A DNA stretch of 64,000 nt from Nitzschia sp. pyKryTriq1 (GCA_956465555.1 OY101128.1:620001-684000); one strand, 5' to 3'; positions 29,950-40,772 are shown, counted from the first letter of the stretch. Notes: generated from the letters alone by a model not told the origin. A program made the numbers and translations.

Positions 29950-31154
29950 ATGGCAGACGGTGAAGAGCGACGCAAGAAGAAAAAAGGAGGCCTCTTTGGT
30001 CGCAAGAAGAAAAAGAAGGACCCCGGAGAGACGAGTTTCAACTCTGATGCGGATTCCAATGGCTCAGGGCGACGAAAAAAGAACCGAGGCATCGGTAGAC
30101 GAATCCAGCGAATAGTAGGCGGCCGCAAGCGCAACAAGAAATCCGGCGATGATGCCAGCGGAATCAGCTTCCTCGACAAGGACGACCCCAACTACAAGGG
30201 TCCCAGAACGCACTTGGATCCAAGTGTCCTCGCCCAGATCACAGAGAACGAAGATCCGAACGGTATGTCTCGCGATCCATATGGACCTGGTGGTGTTGGA
30301 GGACCACTCCAGGATGCGATCGAAGAGGAGACGGACGATGATGATTTGATGTCGTACGGTGAAGTCGACGACGGCGCCGCCGATGACGAACCTGGCGACT
30401 TGATGCTCCCAGTGGCTCTCGTGTTGCTCCTCGTCGACCCGGAAACCTTGAGATTTGAGCTATTGCAGCTGGATCTAGAAAACCCTCAAGAGGCCAAAGT
30501 CAGCGATGTTCTAGATCAAATCAAAGAAAGCGTCACGGAGCCCGCGATCCAAGCGCTCGAATTTCATAGCCTAGTCGACCGCAAAGGAGGCCAGTTTTCT
30601 GCTTCGACGGCTCTGGCAAAGGCACTCACCAACCGCAAACGAAGCAAAGACATCCTTGTCGGTCTCAGTAAAGGTGTTACCACTGAACACTGTGGTCGTT
30701 TGGCACGACCAATTTTGGGAGATTCAAAAGTGATTGGAATGGTACGTGCTCAGGTGATTCACGATGATGTCATGGAGCAGGCTGCTGCTTGATCTGCTCT
30801 TTTGACTCACTCACACTAACAATTCCTTCTTGCTCCATCGAATGATAAAATCAGCTTCAGTCGAACGGGTATAGTATTGCAGGCTGGGCGAAACTGAAGG
30901 AGGAAGAGTCGGAACTCAAGGATGCAACGCTCGAGAAATTCGCCATTCTAGAGCAGAAGCGTCAGCTTCGACTGACTGTCATAATTTTGGGTGGCCTACT
31001 GGCTGTGTACTTCGTGTATGGGCTGCTCAGCTACTTCTTCGGCTCCCAGCCTCTAGTAGCGGTCATCAAAGATGCCGCGGGAAATGAGACACTTGCAGAA
31101 ACGACTTTGGAAGGAGTAGATATCCCGGTCGACATCGAACCAGAAGTGGCGTAG
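29950..31154 (+). CDS. Hypothetical protein with Lys-rich N-terminus and C-terminal membrane helix
   Basis: 363 residues. Exons are 29950-30741 and 30855-31154; the 113-nt intron (GTACGT donor) falls between codons. Exon 2 begins LQSNGYSIAGWAKLKEEESE. The N-terminus has two Lys/Arg blocks (RRKKKKGGLFGRKKKKKD and a similar one near residue 45). The middle is acidic, then comes a mixed alpha-helical domain (LMLPVALVLLLVDPETLRFE, then VTEPAIQALEFHSL). Near the C-terminus LTVIILGGLLAVYFVYGLLS is a membrane helix followed by about 40 residues. This suggests a single-pass, near tail-anchored protein with a basic cytosolic domain that could bind phospholipid or nucleic acid. The acceptor CAGCTTCAG offers a second AG six bases on, which would drop two residues. 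Function is unknown. Confidence 0.78.
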
Positions 31155-31432
31155 TTGTAGGACAATGTTCCTGTCTCCTATTGCGGAGTGTCAGTCCCTG
31201 TGTGCAGTTCCAGCAGTCTGACTAATGAGCAGATGGGTATTCTACTGGTAGAATTGTCGGCAGACAATATAAAATTCTACTGTGAACAGCCAGTACTATT
31301 TTCTCTTGCAGCATGAAGTGAATAAATCTCGTCACTGATATTTGATATTATACGGCTTCTACCAGCATATGGCTGTTTCAATTGAATGTGAGCTTGTTAC
31401 TTCGTCTTGTAACGTGATGAACTTCTGGCCTC

Positions 31433-31798
31433 TTAGTTGAATTCATGCAAAAAGGAAGAATCGATCGTCCACTCCCCTTTCTTGTTCTGATGAAAAGTAA
31501 TTCCTTCTTCTTCTAGCATTGTTTTCTTGGCGGGTGCCTTAGCAAAGGTCCCACCAAAACCTCCCAGAGTCCGATCTGATTTTACGACACGGTGGCATGG
31601 TACTACTGGTGCAAATGGATTTCGTTTCAAGGCTTGACCTATGGCTTGACTGGAGGTGCAGTCAATCACAGCTCCTAATTCTTTGTAGGTAGTGACACGG
31701 CCTTTCTGTACCTGCAGAAGCGCCTCATAGACACGCGCTTGAAATGGAGTGACTGCTTGGCGCTGGGCCGCTGTTAAGGATGTTGGTTGCCGAATCAT
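31433..31798 (-). CDS. Methylated-DNA--protein-cysteine methyltransferase (MGMT/Ogt catalytic domain)
   Basis: 121-residue single-exon protein containing just the C-terminal catalytic domain: TPFQARVYEALLQVQKGRVT, TYKELGAVIDC, QAIGQALKRNPFAPVVPCHR and VVKSDRTLGGFGG. The PCHRV site carries the acceptor cysteine, so this is a true suicide O6-alkylguanine repair protein rather than a Cys-less alkyltransferase-like protein. The RNP hinge and helix-turn-helix residues are present. The usual N-terminal ribonuclease-H-like domain of Ada/Ogt is missing, but short forms exist in other eukaryotes. ATG at 31796-31798. No signal peptide; a nuclear or cytosolic location is expected. Confidence 0.93.
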   Translation of the reverse strand: MIRQPTSLTAAQRQAVTPFQARVYEALLQVQKGRVTTYKELGAVIDCTSSQAIGQALKRNPFAPVVPCHRVVKSDRTLGGFGGTFAKAPAKKTMLEEEGITFHQNKKGEWTIDSSFLHEFN

Positions 31799-32453
31799 CG
31801 TCGCCAGTATTTACTACCTCTCGTTGTTATCTTTTTTCAACTTTTCTACAGGAATTCTTGAATCGTGAGTAGACTGTCGATATTTTGGGGCCGCTGAAAT
31901 GATGACTCACTTGCCTTTTCAGTTGTTTGGGATAATGCTCAAGAGACCACTTCAGAGAACTGTGTTAATCGCAGGAAGACTCTTGCCATCCTCCTTTTCT
32001 TCTACTACATCTGGCATCTGGCGCTGGCTGCTAACTGCTAAAAATGCCGCCGACAACCGGCGCGATGAAGCGCGAAGCAGGCAGTAGGCCTTTGCTCCCT
32101 GTAATAGATCTTGATCGTATTGGTCAAACCTAGAATTTTCATCCGATGCGAGGATCCTGCTCCCCCTTTTGCTACAATACCATTTACAGTAGTCTATGAG
32201 TATGTTGAACCCGTACGTACAGCTATATTCCCAGATATGGGTTTCAAAGGCGCTCTCTGGCGACACGAGACGTGGAAAGAGCAAGAGGCTTACATAGAAA
32301 TTTTGAAAGAACGACTTCGTGGATCATGAAAGATATATTTTTTTGACCGGGTGTTGCTTCTTGAGTCTACACGTGCTGGTCATATCTAGCAGTATTTACG
32401 GCAGTTCTCTAGATATCCGCTTCCCGTAAAAAATGTAATCATATCATTACTGT
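31799..32453 (+). other. Region with an unresolved small gene (mitochondrial presequence-like ORF)
   Basis: Two plus-strand open frames suggest one spliced gene. At 31935 MLKRPLQRTVLIAGRLLPSS begins a basic, acid-poor leader resembling a mitochondrial presequence, open to a stop at 32085-32087. A second frame, open from 32108 to 32329, reads sensibly as FTVVYEYVEPV...MGFKGALWRHETWKEQEAYI and ends EILKERLRGS. The two are in different frames and I found no intron that joins them cleanly; the gap between them is only about 20 bases. A GTGAGT...TTTTCAG pair at 31866-31921 could be a 5' intron. Candidates are a gene with a missed intron, a broken gene, or a sequence error. Confidence 0.35.
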
Positions 32454-33371
32454 TCATTCGTGCTTCCATTCTGATGGCGCCTTTTTCTGCAGAAAGGATT
32501 CTATACCGGACTTGGCATCGGCCGTTTGCAAGTTTTCTACCATAGCCTTGGTCGCCAGATCATACGCCTCTGCTAAACTCTCCATAGAAGCTTGCTGATA
32601 CAGACTATGCTTACCCGACTGAATCGCGCATGCAGATTGACCCGCGATTTGCTGCCCCAACTTTGCAGCCCCTCGCCTCGGATTAGCAGCCAATTGCGTG
32701 ATCAAACCGTATTGCATTGCCTCTGGTGCAGTGATCGTACGACCGGTAAAAAGCATATCCATTGCACGTTTTATTCCAATGCTTCTGACAAGAGGAACTG
32801 CTGGTGTATGACAAAATAGACCAATCGTTGAGGCACCAGGAGCTGCATATCCACTCATCGGATTTGCCACAACCAAATCGCACGCTGCAACAAGTTGACA
32901 GCCAGCCGCCATGGCCAATCCTTCAACTGCACCAATGGTTGGTTGGGGTATACTCGGTAGAAGCTGCATAACATCACTGCATAGTTGGAACAGCTCCTTT
33001 TGTCCCTGCTCGTCCAGACTAGCTAGTTCTTTCAGATCGTGACCGGATGAAAATACAGAGCTCCCTTGCGCCTGAATGACAATAGCACGGATTTCTCGTG
33101 GGACTTGAGACGCTTGCTCCAACTCGTCCCTGAGAGATTCCAGGAGTAGACGATTAAGGGCGTTGCGCTGTTTCGGTCGATTCAAGGTGAGTGTCAGCAC
33201 TCCATCCACCTTGTCTACTTGTAGAACTTGAGAATCATCGTGCCGATGGTCAGCGCTAGTAGAGGCTTCATCGGCTTGGTCCAGCACTTCTGAATGCCAT
33301 CGAAGACCCAAAGTGTTGGCAGCGAGCCTCCTTTTTGGCCAAAGGGCGGTTGAGAACTTCCGAGAAAGCAT
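32454..33371 (-). CDS. Enoyl-CoA hydratase/isomerase family, ECHDC3-like, mitochondrial
   Basis: 305-residue single-exon crotonase-fold protein. The N-terminus MLSRKFSTALWPKRRLAANT is a mitochondrial presequence (Arg-rich, no acids). The hydratase core has VLTLTLNRPKQRNALNRLLL, VFSSGHDLKEL (oxyanion-hole loop), PTIGAVEGLAMAAGCQLVAA (second oxyanion element with GxAxxxG) and DLVVANPMSGYAAPGAST. The SSGHDLKEL and GLFCHTPAVPLVR words are those of ECHDC3-type proteins. The canonical hydratase catalytic glutamates are not obvious, consistent with this subfamily, so the reaction is uncertain. ATG at 33369-33371. A TGACGTCA palindrome lies about 200 bases upstream. Confidence 0.9.
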   Translation of the reverse strand: MLSRKFSTALWPKRRLAANTLGLRWHSEVLDQADEASTSADHRHDDSQVLQVDKVDGVLTLTLNRPKQRNALNRLLLESLRDELEQASQVPREIRAIVIQAQGSSVFSSGHDLKELASLDEQGQKELFQLCSDVMQLLPSIPQPTIGAVEGLAMAAGCQLVAACDLVVANPMSGYAAPGASTIGLFCHTPAVPLVRSIGIKRAMDMLFTGRTITAPEAMQYGLITQLAANPRRGAAKLGQQIAGQSACAIQSGKHSLYQQASMESLAEAYDLATKAMVENLQTADAKSGIESFLQKKAPSEWKHE

Positions 33372-34012
33372 GATGGATTATAGAACGTTCGGTAGTTACA
33401 CAGGTCCTTTGTGGGGATGGGACGCCGCAGCCACTGATCTACTAACATCCATCTCCCGCATCTCTCGTCGTCCCGCATCATCAATCATCATCGCCGAAGT
33501 AAAAAATGAAAATCTTCTGGGCTTGCTAATATATGTATGTGCCGCCGTGCCGCGCCGTGACACCTCGTGCATGACGTCACAATCGCGCCGCGGTCGCGTC
33601 GGCGGTCGAACTGTTCGTCGAAACTTGGGCCGTTTTAGTCGTTTCATTACCTTTTCTTGTTGGCTCTGCTGATCATGCTGGCCTTCTTGGCCTACCGGTA
33701 CTATGGTATTTGATTCGATGTAGGAGATCCATGAAATCTGCAAGAATAATAATCCATCTCCACTACGGTGCGAGTAATCTACTAAATGAGAAGGTAAGAA
33801 ACATGAAGCGAATGGCAAAATTGTATTGTGAGAGCAGCGTCCTCGCTCGACGATGCTCTCCACCAGACCAAGTTTAGTTTATAAAAGAAGGATCTTGTCT
33901 CCATCCACCAACCACGAAAATGGAGGAAACCGCAAACCGGAACAATATTTACGTCCACAGTCGGTACTCAAGAAAAATATCCTCGATATTCCATTGACAT
34001 TGGCATCTATGG
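33372..34012. other. Intergenic region between ECHDC3-like and DUF1995 genes
   Basis: ECHDC3 promoter and 3' flank of the DUF1995 gene. It holds the TGACGTCA site and a CTACCGGTAC word at 33692-33701. No gene seen. Confidence 0.5.
33572..33579. promoter_or_regulatory. Perfect CRE palindrome TGACGTCA upstream of ECHDC3-like gene
   Basis: Lies 200 bases before the ATG of the minus-strand ECHDC3-like gene, in a GC-rich stretch (CGCCGTGCCGCGCCGTG). It is the fourth perfect copy in the window, and again it is in a 5' region. Confidence 0.5.
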
Positions 34013-35249
34013 TTACAATCTCATCATACCTTGAACAAAGTCTCCAAACTGATCCAAGGGACCACCGGATCTTCGTTCACCCTTGTCGCCATTCTTAATA
34101 TCATAAATATCCTCGACTTCTGGGTTGGAAGGAAGTTTTCCACCCGTCCAGATCAACTTGTAGCCTCCCTCCGCGTCGGCGTCCTCCTGCCATACCGAAA
34201 ACGTTTTCGGCCACACCCGTGTCAATGCGCCCCATGGCAATGTTCTCAAATAGTAAACATTGGTCAAGGGGTCAATCAATCGTTCTCGCAGCATTCTTCC
34301 AGCCATTCCAAAGCCGGTGACTCCCATATCGACAAGATTCGGATTTACAAACACCGTGAGCTTGAGGTCTTCAGCTTCCGTTTCCGACGTCTTCAACAAT
34401 TCTTCGACATATTGCGACTCGGATGCCTTGGGACAGAAGAAAAAAACCACAATGTCTTTCTTGACATCTTGGTAACGAACACCACCACAAGAACTGAATT
34501 GCACACACGGTGGAACTTTTGGCTCGTCTCCCATCCAATCCCGTCGAGCCAAAGCAGCATTTCCTTCATCTGGGAAATAAACTCGAACCACTGGACCTTC
34601 CCATTTGCTCTCCGGATCTCTTCCATTGTTCGCAAGAATTTGAATCAATTCTGCCTTTCTCTCCTGATTGATTCCGACATTGTCGAGTCCACCACCACCA
34701 TCATCATCAGCAGCAGCACTAGTACTCAACAGGGCCTGCAATTCGGCTCGAGCCTGAGCCACTTTCATTATTTCTTGTTGCCGCTGTTCCATCAAGCCCG
34801 GCACCATCCGGTACGAAACAAAGGAGACGAGATTCTGCATAAATTCTGTGGATTGTTTGAGAAGAGTATAGGTTTCATCTCCCGCAGAAGTATCGAAATC
34901 CACCCGGCAACGACCCAAGGCTCCTGCCTGCTCGGCAAAGTCCGCGCACGCGTTGGCCGCAATCTCGGCGGCATCTTCCAAGGAATCGGGAAGCTCCGTG
35001 GGCTTGGCTGAACATTACACCATGCCAGTGAGTAAATGTATCATTATAAAGATACTATCGAAGAGTAGTCAACCATACAGATCTACAGTACAAGTACTTA
35101 CAAATATCAGCGCCGGTGGAGGACGACAAAGCAACCCGGCGGCTCGTCCTTGGTGTCTTGAAAACGGTAGTGAAACCCTGCGACACTGAGAAAATCGCCA
35201 AGAACAAAAGAGCGAGATTCCTACATCTGGTTCCTGTGGCGTTTGTCAT
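34013..35249 (-). CDS. DUF1995-domain protein, plastid-targeted
   Basis: 380 residues. Minus-strand exons are 35249-35102 and 35007-34013, with a 94-nt intron (GTAAGT to TTCAG); the split codon joins TGADI to SKPTELPDSLED. Exon 1 is almost exactly the targeting region: RNLALLFLAIFSVSQGF is a signal peptide ending QG-F, then a Thr/Arg/Ser-rich transit stretch. The body has the DUF1995 features: VRVYFPDEGNAALARRDW, KDIVVFFFCPKASES, LTVFVNPNLVDMGVTGFGMA, YYLRTLPWGALTRVWP and FSVWQED. Plant relatives with this domain include the photosystem II assembly factor LPA3, so a plastid assembly or maintenance role is possible but not shown. A Gly/Asp-rich insert is present near residue 150. Confidence 0.82.
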
Positions 35250-36030
35250 CTTTCAATGAATCAATACTACGGTAGCTACAATCTATTATTATTTGTTGTT
35301 GTTGATGATGATGAGTACTTGTCCTATTATGAATATGATTACCGTACCGGTACCATACTATGTACCGGTGTGCGACGAGAGACGCGAGAGAAACAAAAAG
35401 CCGAAGATCGCGCTCCACGCGGAAATAGTTGCAAAGGAATCAGGAATCTTTCGTTCTCAAAGAAAAAGTCGCCGCCGGAGAATCTTTTCAGAACACCGTC
35501 GCTCCGCCGCCTTCTGTTTCCCGCATCATCGAATACGACGACGACAGTACGTATGATACCAGTACAGTACAAGTACTGGTACTGTACGAGTACTTGTACC
35601 GTACCGGTATGTACCGGTAGAGAGACGCGACGGCGACTCCTCCTCACTCCGCGAACCGACCGACCTGCACTTCCATACGTTAATAAAACATTCGTTCGAC
35701 GTCGTCTTTGAATTCCGAACCCAACAACGTCGAAAATGTACTGGGACCATCGTAGGATCGCCCGGTTTAGAGAACCCTTGGAAAGCAAGGGCAATCATCA
35801 TCAGCAGCTAGCGAAGCAAGAGGCGAGCCTGTTGGTTCGCACCATCAGTTCGTTGTTGCATTCACCTTTCGTTCACCTTCCTTTCGATCATTCATTCGTC
35901 TCGTCTACGGTACGAGTATCGATCTCTTCACATTATTTTTGTTCTCTCTATCTACTGTATTGACCCCCTCCGTTGGAAACCAGGAGTCCCAGCGCCATTC
36001 GCAAGAAAGAGCCACGTTAGCTACAGTAAA
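35250..36030. other. Divergent promoter between DUF1995 and HSF genes, GTAC-palindrome cluster
   Basis: GTACCGGTAC-type words are dense at 35340-35370 and 35548-35620. A CATCATCATC/GTTGTTG-like low-complexity stretch lies at 35290-35315. No gene is supported; a plus-strand open frame at 35736 is probably the 5' untranslated region of the HSF gene. Confidence 0.55.
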
Positions 36031-37578
36031 ATGTCTAATCCATCTGCACCGCCTGCCGGCGCAGGAAAGGACACTTCCTCCGTCCAGTTTCCGTGGCGTC
36101 TTCATGAGGTATGTACTGCTTTGGAAGGCGTTCCGAAGGGGAGATCGTCATTGCCTCAAATAGTCAGCATGAATGAAAGGAAACTCTCTAGTCTCTACAG
36201 TAGCGATGGACACGTGTGCATTGATTGAATGCTAACTAAACATCGTTATGTTCTGCCGTTATTTTTTGCAGCTGCTGTCAGAAGCAGAAGCGAAGGGCCA
36301 TGCCGATATCATCAATTGGCTCCCAGGGGCAGACGCCTTCAAAGTGACGAACAAGCAACGCTTTACGGATGAAGTTCTGCCCAAGTACTTCAGTGCCAGC
36401 AAATACAAGTCCTTCCAGAGAAACTGTAAGTAAGACCTCATTCGTGGAGATCCGTGTGGCGGGGATTAAGAAGTAGCTGTTGTTCTAACCTGTCTACTGT
36501 TTGCTCTAGTGAACCTCTGGGGTTTCGAAACGATCCAAGAAGGTCCAAACAAGGGGGGCTGCTTTCATCCGCTTTTCATGAGAGCCAATCGCGATAAATG
36601 CCACTACATGAACCGACAAAAGGTGAAGGGAATCCAGTTCAAGCAGGGAAAAGCAACGGGTAAGGTGCCAGGCATGGTTGTTACCAAAGGGGCTCCCTTG
36701 TCGTCTCTTGCGGATCTAGCCGCACAAACTAACAACCCGGGCATGGCTGCAGTTCTACAGGATGCTAAGAAATCAAAATTGTCCGTTGAAGATCTCAAAG
36801 CATTGCCCTTCGCAAAGAAGCTTCACCACATTCTTGCACAGCCCCAGTATAACGATTGCATCTGCTGGACGCCGGACGGTCGATGCATTCGAGTTGTAGA
36901 CCCATTCAAGTTCCAGGAAAAAGTGGCCAAGAACTACTTTTCGCACACCAGCTTTTCGTCGTTTTTGGTGGAACTTGAAAGCTTTGGATTCAAGAAGATT
37001 TCACATGTCGGATTCCAAGAATGCTTCTATCACGATGTAAGAAATCACTGATTGATTGATTGAATGAATGAATGAATGCTCCGCATGTGCTGTAATCGCC
37101 CGACGACTCACTTGTTTGTATCTGTTCAAAGCTCATGATCCGCGGCTGCCCGCACCTCTGCAAGTATATGCTAGATACGGAATCTTCCAAGAAGTTCATT
37201 TCCGAGGATCCCACGAAGGATTTGGAAATCGACCAATCGTTCGGAGTCCCTATGTTTGCCCCGCCTACTCCGATGGCTCCCGGAACCATCGCTCCTCACG
37301 TGAGCGGATACAGTATGGGCGATGCCGGTGCGCTAATTCAGGATATTCAACAACGCCAGCAATTTGCAGCATTACAGTTGATCGCCGCTGGTGGTGTCCC
37401 TGGTGCCATGGGACTTGGGCTGAACCCGGCGCTTCTCGGTGGCATTCGACCACCGATGCCCATGGCAGTTGCTCAGGGAGCAGATCAACAACATCCTTCT
37501 TCGACACCCATTTCCAATTACTTGGCCAATTCAAATCAGAGCGCCAACAAAGCTAGTGCGCGTTCGGAAGCCGTGTAA
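36031..37578 (+). CDS. Heat-shock factor with two HSF-type DNA-binding domains
   Basis: 401 residues in four exons: 36031-36108, 36272-36425, 36510-37036 and 37132-37578, with GT-AG introns of 163, 84 and 95 nt. Two HSF domains lie in tandem. The first (residues about 20-120) is canonical: FPWRLHELLSEAEA, IINWLPGADAFKV, VLPKYFSASKYKSFQRNLNL-WGF and CHYMNRQKVKG. The second (about 200-300) has FAKKLHHILAQPQYN, CICWTPDGRCIRVVDPFKF, KVAKNYFSHTSFSSFLVELE-SFGF and RGCPHLCKYM, resembling the other main diatom HSF type. In its recognition helix SF-x-R-Q-L-N is replaced by SFLVELE, removing the Arg and Asn positions that contact DNA. The C-terminus is Pro/Gln/Ala-rich with no clear trimerisation coiled coil. 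It is a nuclear transcription factor by family. The split of the first domain by introns is clear from the frames. Confidence 0.9.
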
Positions 37579-38534
37579 CTCTTGTCTTGACGTCCGTAAT
37601 TGTTTGTTGCATTTTCTTACTCCGGTAAATCATAATTTTGATTATTGACATTTCTACCAGTCAGCGACGTATGTATCTAATATACCGGTATAATATATTT
37701 TACAGAATATTACGAACAGTAGACTACGAGTACTTGTAATCATCGAGCTGTAGCCTTCGAACTAGTATTGCATTGCTACGAGTACCCATACGAGGTGATC
37801 TACGATTACCATTTGGCAAGTAGATTTTACTCGTACATCATACTGTAGTTGTACGAAGTGCATAGCATGGAAAGTACGTATGTATGTCTACAGCAGAGCA
37901 GAGTCTAGTCTCTACTAGACCCCCGGCGGTATGGGTACCGCGGTAGTAGTAGTTCCTCGGTTAGCTACGTACCAGGTACGGTACCAGGTACCAACAACAC
38001 TCGCACCGCACCGCACCGCAGGCACCGGTACCTGGTACCCGGTACCCGGTACCCGGTACCCGGTACCGGTATACCCCGCTCTGTTACTCGTACAGTACCG
38101 GTTCGAAATACAGTAAAAACCATCCACCACGACCCATCCGACTCGATCATGGCCCTGGTCGCGCCATTTTTTCAAGGAAAACAGAAACAGATCGAGATCT
38201 CGTTCGGCCAATCGGCGGCTTCTCTCAGCGCCACATCATCATCATCATTTTCGACCCTTTGTTCTCAGTTCCCAGAACATGTTTGGATGTTTGTCTACTG
38301 TATGGGCATTGCTCTTTGTCTTTTGGGAGGATTACATCAATTTAATAATGAAAAGGACTGCGTCCATCTCAATAATCCATTATTTCATTTCTGATGAACT
38401 TCTGTTGAGTTTCTCGGCCCTCAAAATTCAAAATAAATACAGTGAGCGGTTCGCTGTCTTAGAAGAATCTCGTCGTGCAGCAGCGTACCTCCTCGAGACA
38501 TTGTTTTGTTCTCTGTTTGTTTCCTTCTTGGACG
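37579..38534. repeat. Intergenic region with GGTACCC heptamer array and GTAC words
   Basis: Holds five copies of a heptamer (GGTACCT once, then GGTACCC) at 38027-38061, followed by GGTACCGGTA to 38071, preceded by a CCGCA pentamer run (about 38003-38020). GTAC words recur at 37670-37870 and 37970-38100. No gene is supported. Small open frames near 38149-38400 lack coding character and are likely 5' leader of the next gene. Confidence 0.7.
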
Positions 38535-39255
38535 ATGCATATCAACTTAGTTCCACTTCTTGTCTTGGCGGTGACATCTCTGTTGGCGGTACCTCTCTCT
38601 TTTGCTTTTCAACCGGTCCTCCTGGGAAGTGTTCGAGTCGTCCGGGGAAATATTCGTCCAGCAACAAGCGCGACCACTCTCTTCTATCAATCGAATGCCA
38701 CCGATCATGACTCCTCCTCGAGCAGAAAAGGAGGGCACCCTCGCCAGTCGCCGTCGACACCTACAATTCCCGTCATTGGACCTCTGCTGAACCAGCCGCC
38801 GTTGTTGATGGGGGCAACTTTATGGCTCGACCCACCCACACCGCTCCAATGGAAGACTATTGAAGTGTGCGTGGACGCCATGGTAGCACAACAGCAACAA
38901 GGCCAAGACGATGGCGATTGGTTGGCGACCATTGATGCCGCACCTCTTGTGGCAATTTTGCAAGAAGGGTCGGAATTGGCCTCCATTGCCGCAATTGTGG
39001 GTTATCAGCAATCGTCATCGTTCACCGATAGGCCGAGCCAGCTGGATGCTTTTGATTCGGCAAGCCTACGAGAATCGCTCGCTGGACTCTCCACCACTCC
39101 CTTTTACAAGGACTCTACCAAGGTCCGACTACTGTGCATTGGAAGGGCGAAAATCTCGGATCTGACTACTAAAGAATACGGCTGCGGTTCATCATCAGCA
39201 GCATCACGCACGGGGAACGAGGGGGGCAGCAACGACCACGCCATGCACGATGAAT

Positions 39256-39287
<32 letters not shown>

Positions 39288-40109
39288 TCTCAACAACATC
39301 TGACTGCCAGTAGTACATCGACCACAAGTGAGCCCATCCTTATGGCCCAGATGCAGCTTGTTTTGGACACTTCGGTCTCTCGAGGCACGAGAGATTCGAA
39401 TGGTGAATTCGGTTCCAACAGCAGCCCTGTCCATGCGCTAAGTCAGCTCTCCATGTGGGCTGCTCGGATTGGTTTCTTGCACAAAGATCGGCAAAAACTT
39501 GTCCAAGGCATCCAAGCGGCACAAATGAGGTTAGAAATGCTATCGTCGGAATGGAGAGATTGGGATGGGTTGGGATCCTTGTACAACGACGATGCCAACG
39601 GTACTGGCGACGCAAGGTTTGATCCCAATGCCGAATTCCAGTCTAAAATCGATGAGATGCTCCGAATGACAGAGGACGAGTCGCCCCCAACTTCATCTTC
39701 AACAACGAACAATCAGGTCCCACTAACTAGTGCCAAAATCCTTTCCCCAGGGGCGGCCCGATTACTTGAACTGGACAACTTTGGGTTAGGAAGTAGCCCT
39801 ACTGCTTATTGTGATCTGCATTCAATGACTCAAGTATTGATGGAACTGCTTCAATCCTACTATTCCCCTGATCGCGTCCAGACCGAAGAATTTGAGTACA
39901 GCTTTTATTCTTGGGTGGCGTTGCAAAGTATGATGGCGTTTCTGAAAGGACATGGTGACCTGAAGCGGTCATTGGAGGCTACGAACACGATCGATCGCAT
40001 GGATATGGTATATCAGTCAATGCTGTCTCATAAGGGAGCTTTACGAGAACTTGCTCTTGCCAAGAGTCAAGAATTACGGGACTGTGGTGAGGAGTGCGAA
40101 TTGTTTTAA
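38535..40109 (+). CDS. Plastid-targeted protein of unknown function
   Basis: 524-residue single-exon protein that I do not recognise for certain. MHINLVPLLVLAVTSLLAVP with LSFAF-QPV is a signal peptide with the FAF motif of diatom plastid precursors, followed by a basic transit stretch. The body opens MGATLWLDPPTPLQWKTIEV, then DGDWLATIDAAPLVAILQEG and KVRLLCIGRAKISDL. An Asp-run and Ser/Thr-rich insert (DDDDDDDDD, nt 39257-39284) interrupts the middle before EPILMAQMQLVLDT. The C-terminal 180 residues are alpha-helical (LDNFGLGSSPTAYCDLHS, TNTIDRMDMVYQSML). The two segments around the insert loosely resemble a Lon-type N-terminal domain, which is only a guess. A frame open upstream to 38475 has no better start. 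Confidence 0.75.
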
Positions 40110-40369
40110 TCATGATTTTACTTGGAGGAAGACGAGCGCAGTGCATCATACATGTACCATCAAACATCCATCACATTGAATACGAGTAGAAGATTAAAAC
40201 AAACGATGTCATTCCCACCTGACTCTGCACTCTATAGAAACTGGAAGTATTATTTGCAGTGCGCGGACTAGTCGGTACTACTATACGAAAGCCAGTACTT
40301 CGTAGAGAGCTCCAGCAACAGCTCTCTCTCTCTCTCTCTCTCTACCAGGTGCTCTACTCTACTACTACT

Positions 40370-40484
40370 CTACTATATTGTAAAGCAGCGAAAAAGTGCA
40401 CTGTCTAATTTAGTTGCTACCTTGACGGTTGAGAGCAATTAATCTCTCTCTCGCCGGAACGATACCATCTACGCCAGACAGTCC
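40370..40484. repeat. 115-base direct repeat, copy 1
   Basis: Begins CTACTATATTGTAAAGCAGC and ends ACAGTCC. It differs from the second copy (40658-40772) at about ten positions, with no net length change. The two lie 288 bases apart. Not recognised as any known element; no terminal inverted repeats are obvious. Confidence 0.85.
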
Positions 40485-40657
40485 AATTGATTGACTCAAT
40501 GGACTCTTTTCACCCTTACGGGATCATCAGCGCTAATCTGCACATCTCAAGAGACGATGGAACCTAGTCCTATGCTTGCAGCTTTCCTCGACCTCAATAA
40601 TTGAGTTGAGTAGTAGCTTGGGCTGTTCCCAGTGGGCACGTAGAATTGCAAGCTTCT

Positions 40658-40772
40658 CTACTATATTGTAAAGCAGCGAAAAAGTGCACTGTCTAATTTA
40701 GTTTCTACCTTGACGGTCGAGAGCAATGAATCTCTCTTCCGCCGGAACGATAGCAGCCATGCCAGACAGTCC
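40658..40772. repeat. 115-base direct repeat, copy 2
   Basis: Second copy of the 40370-40484 segment, same orientation. The sequence between the copies is not similar to the repeat. Confidence 0.85.

Noticed and set aside
34031-35011. 326-residue plus-strand open frame antisense to the DUF1995 gene
   Set aside because: Composition is that of an antisense shadow; the minus frame has a signal peptide, a clean splice and DUF1995 motifs.
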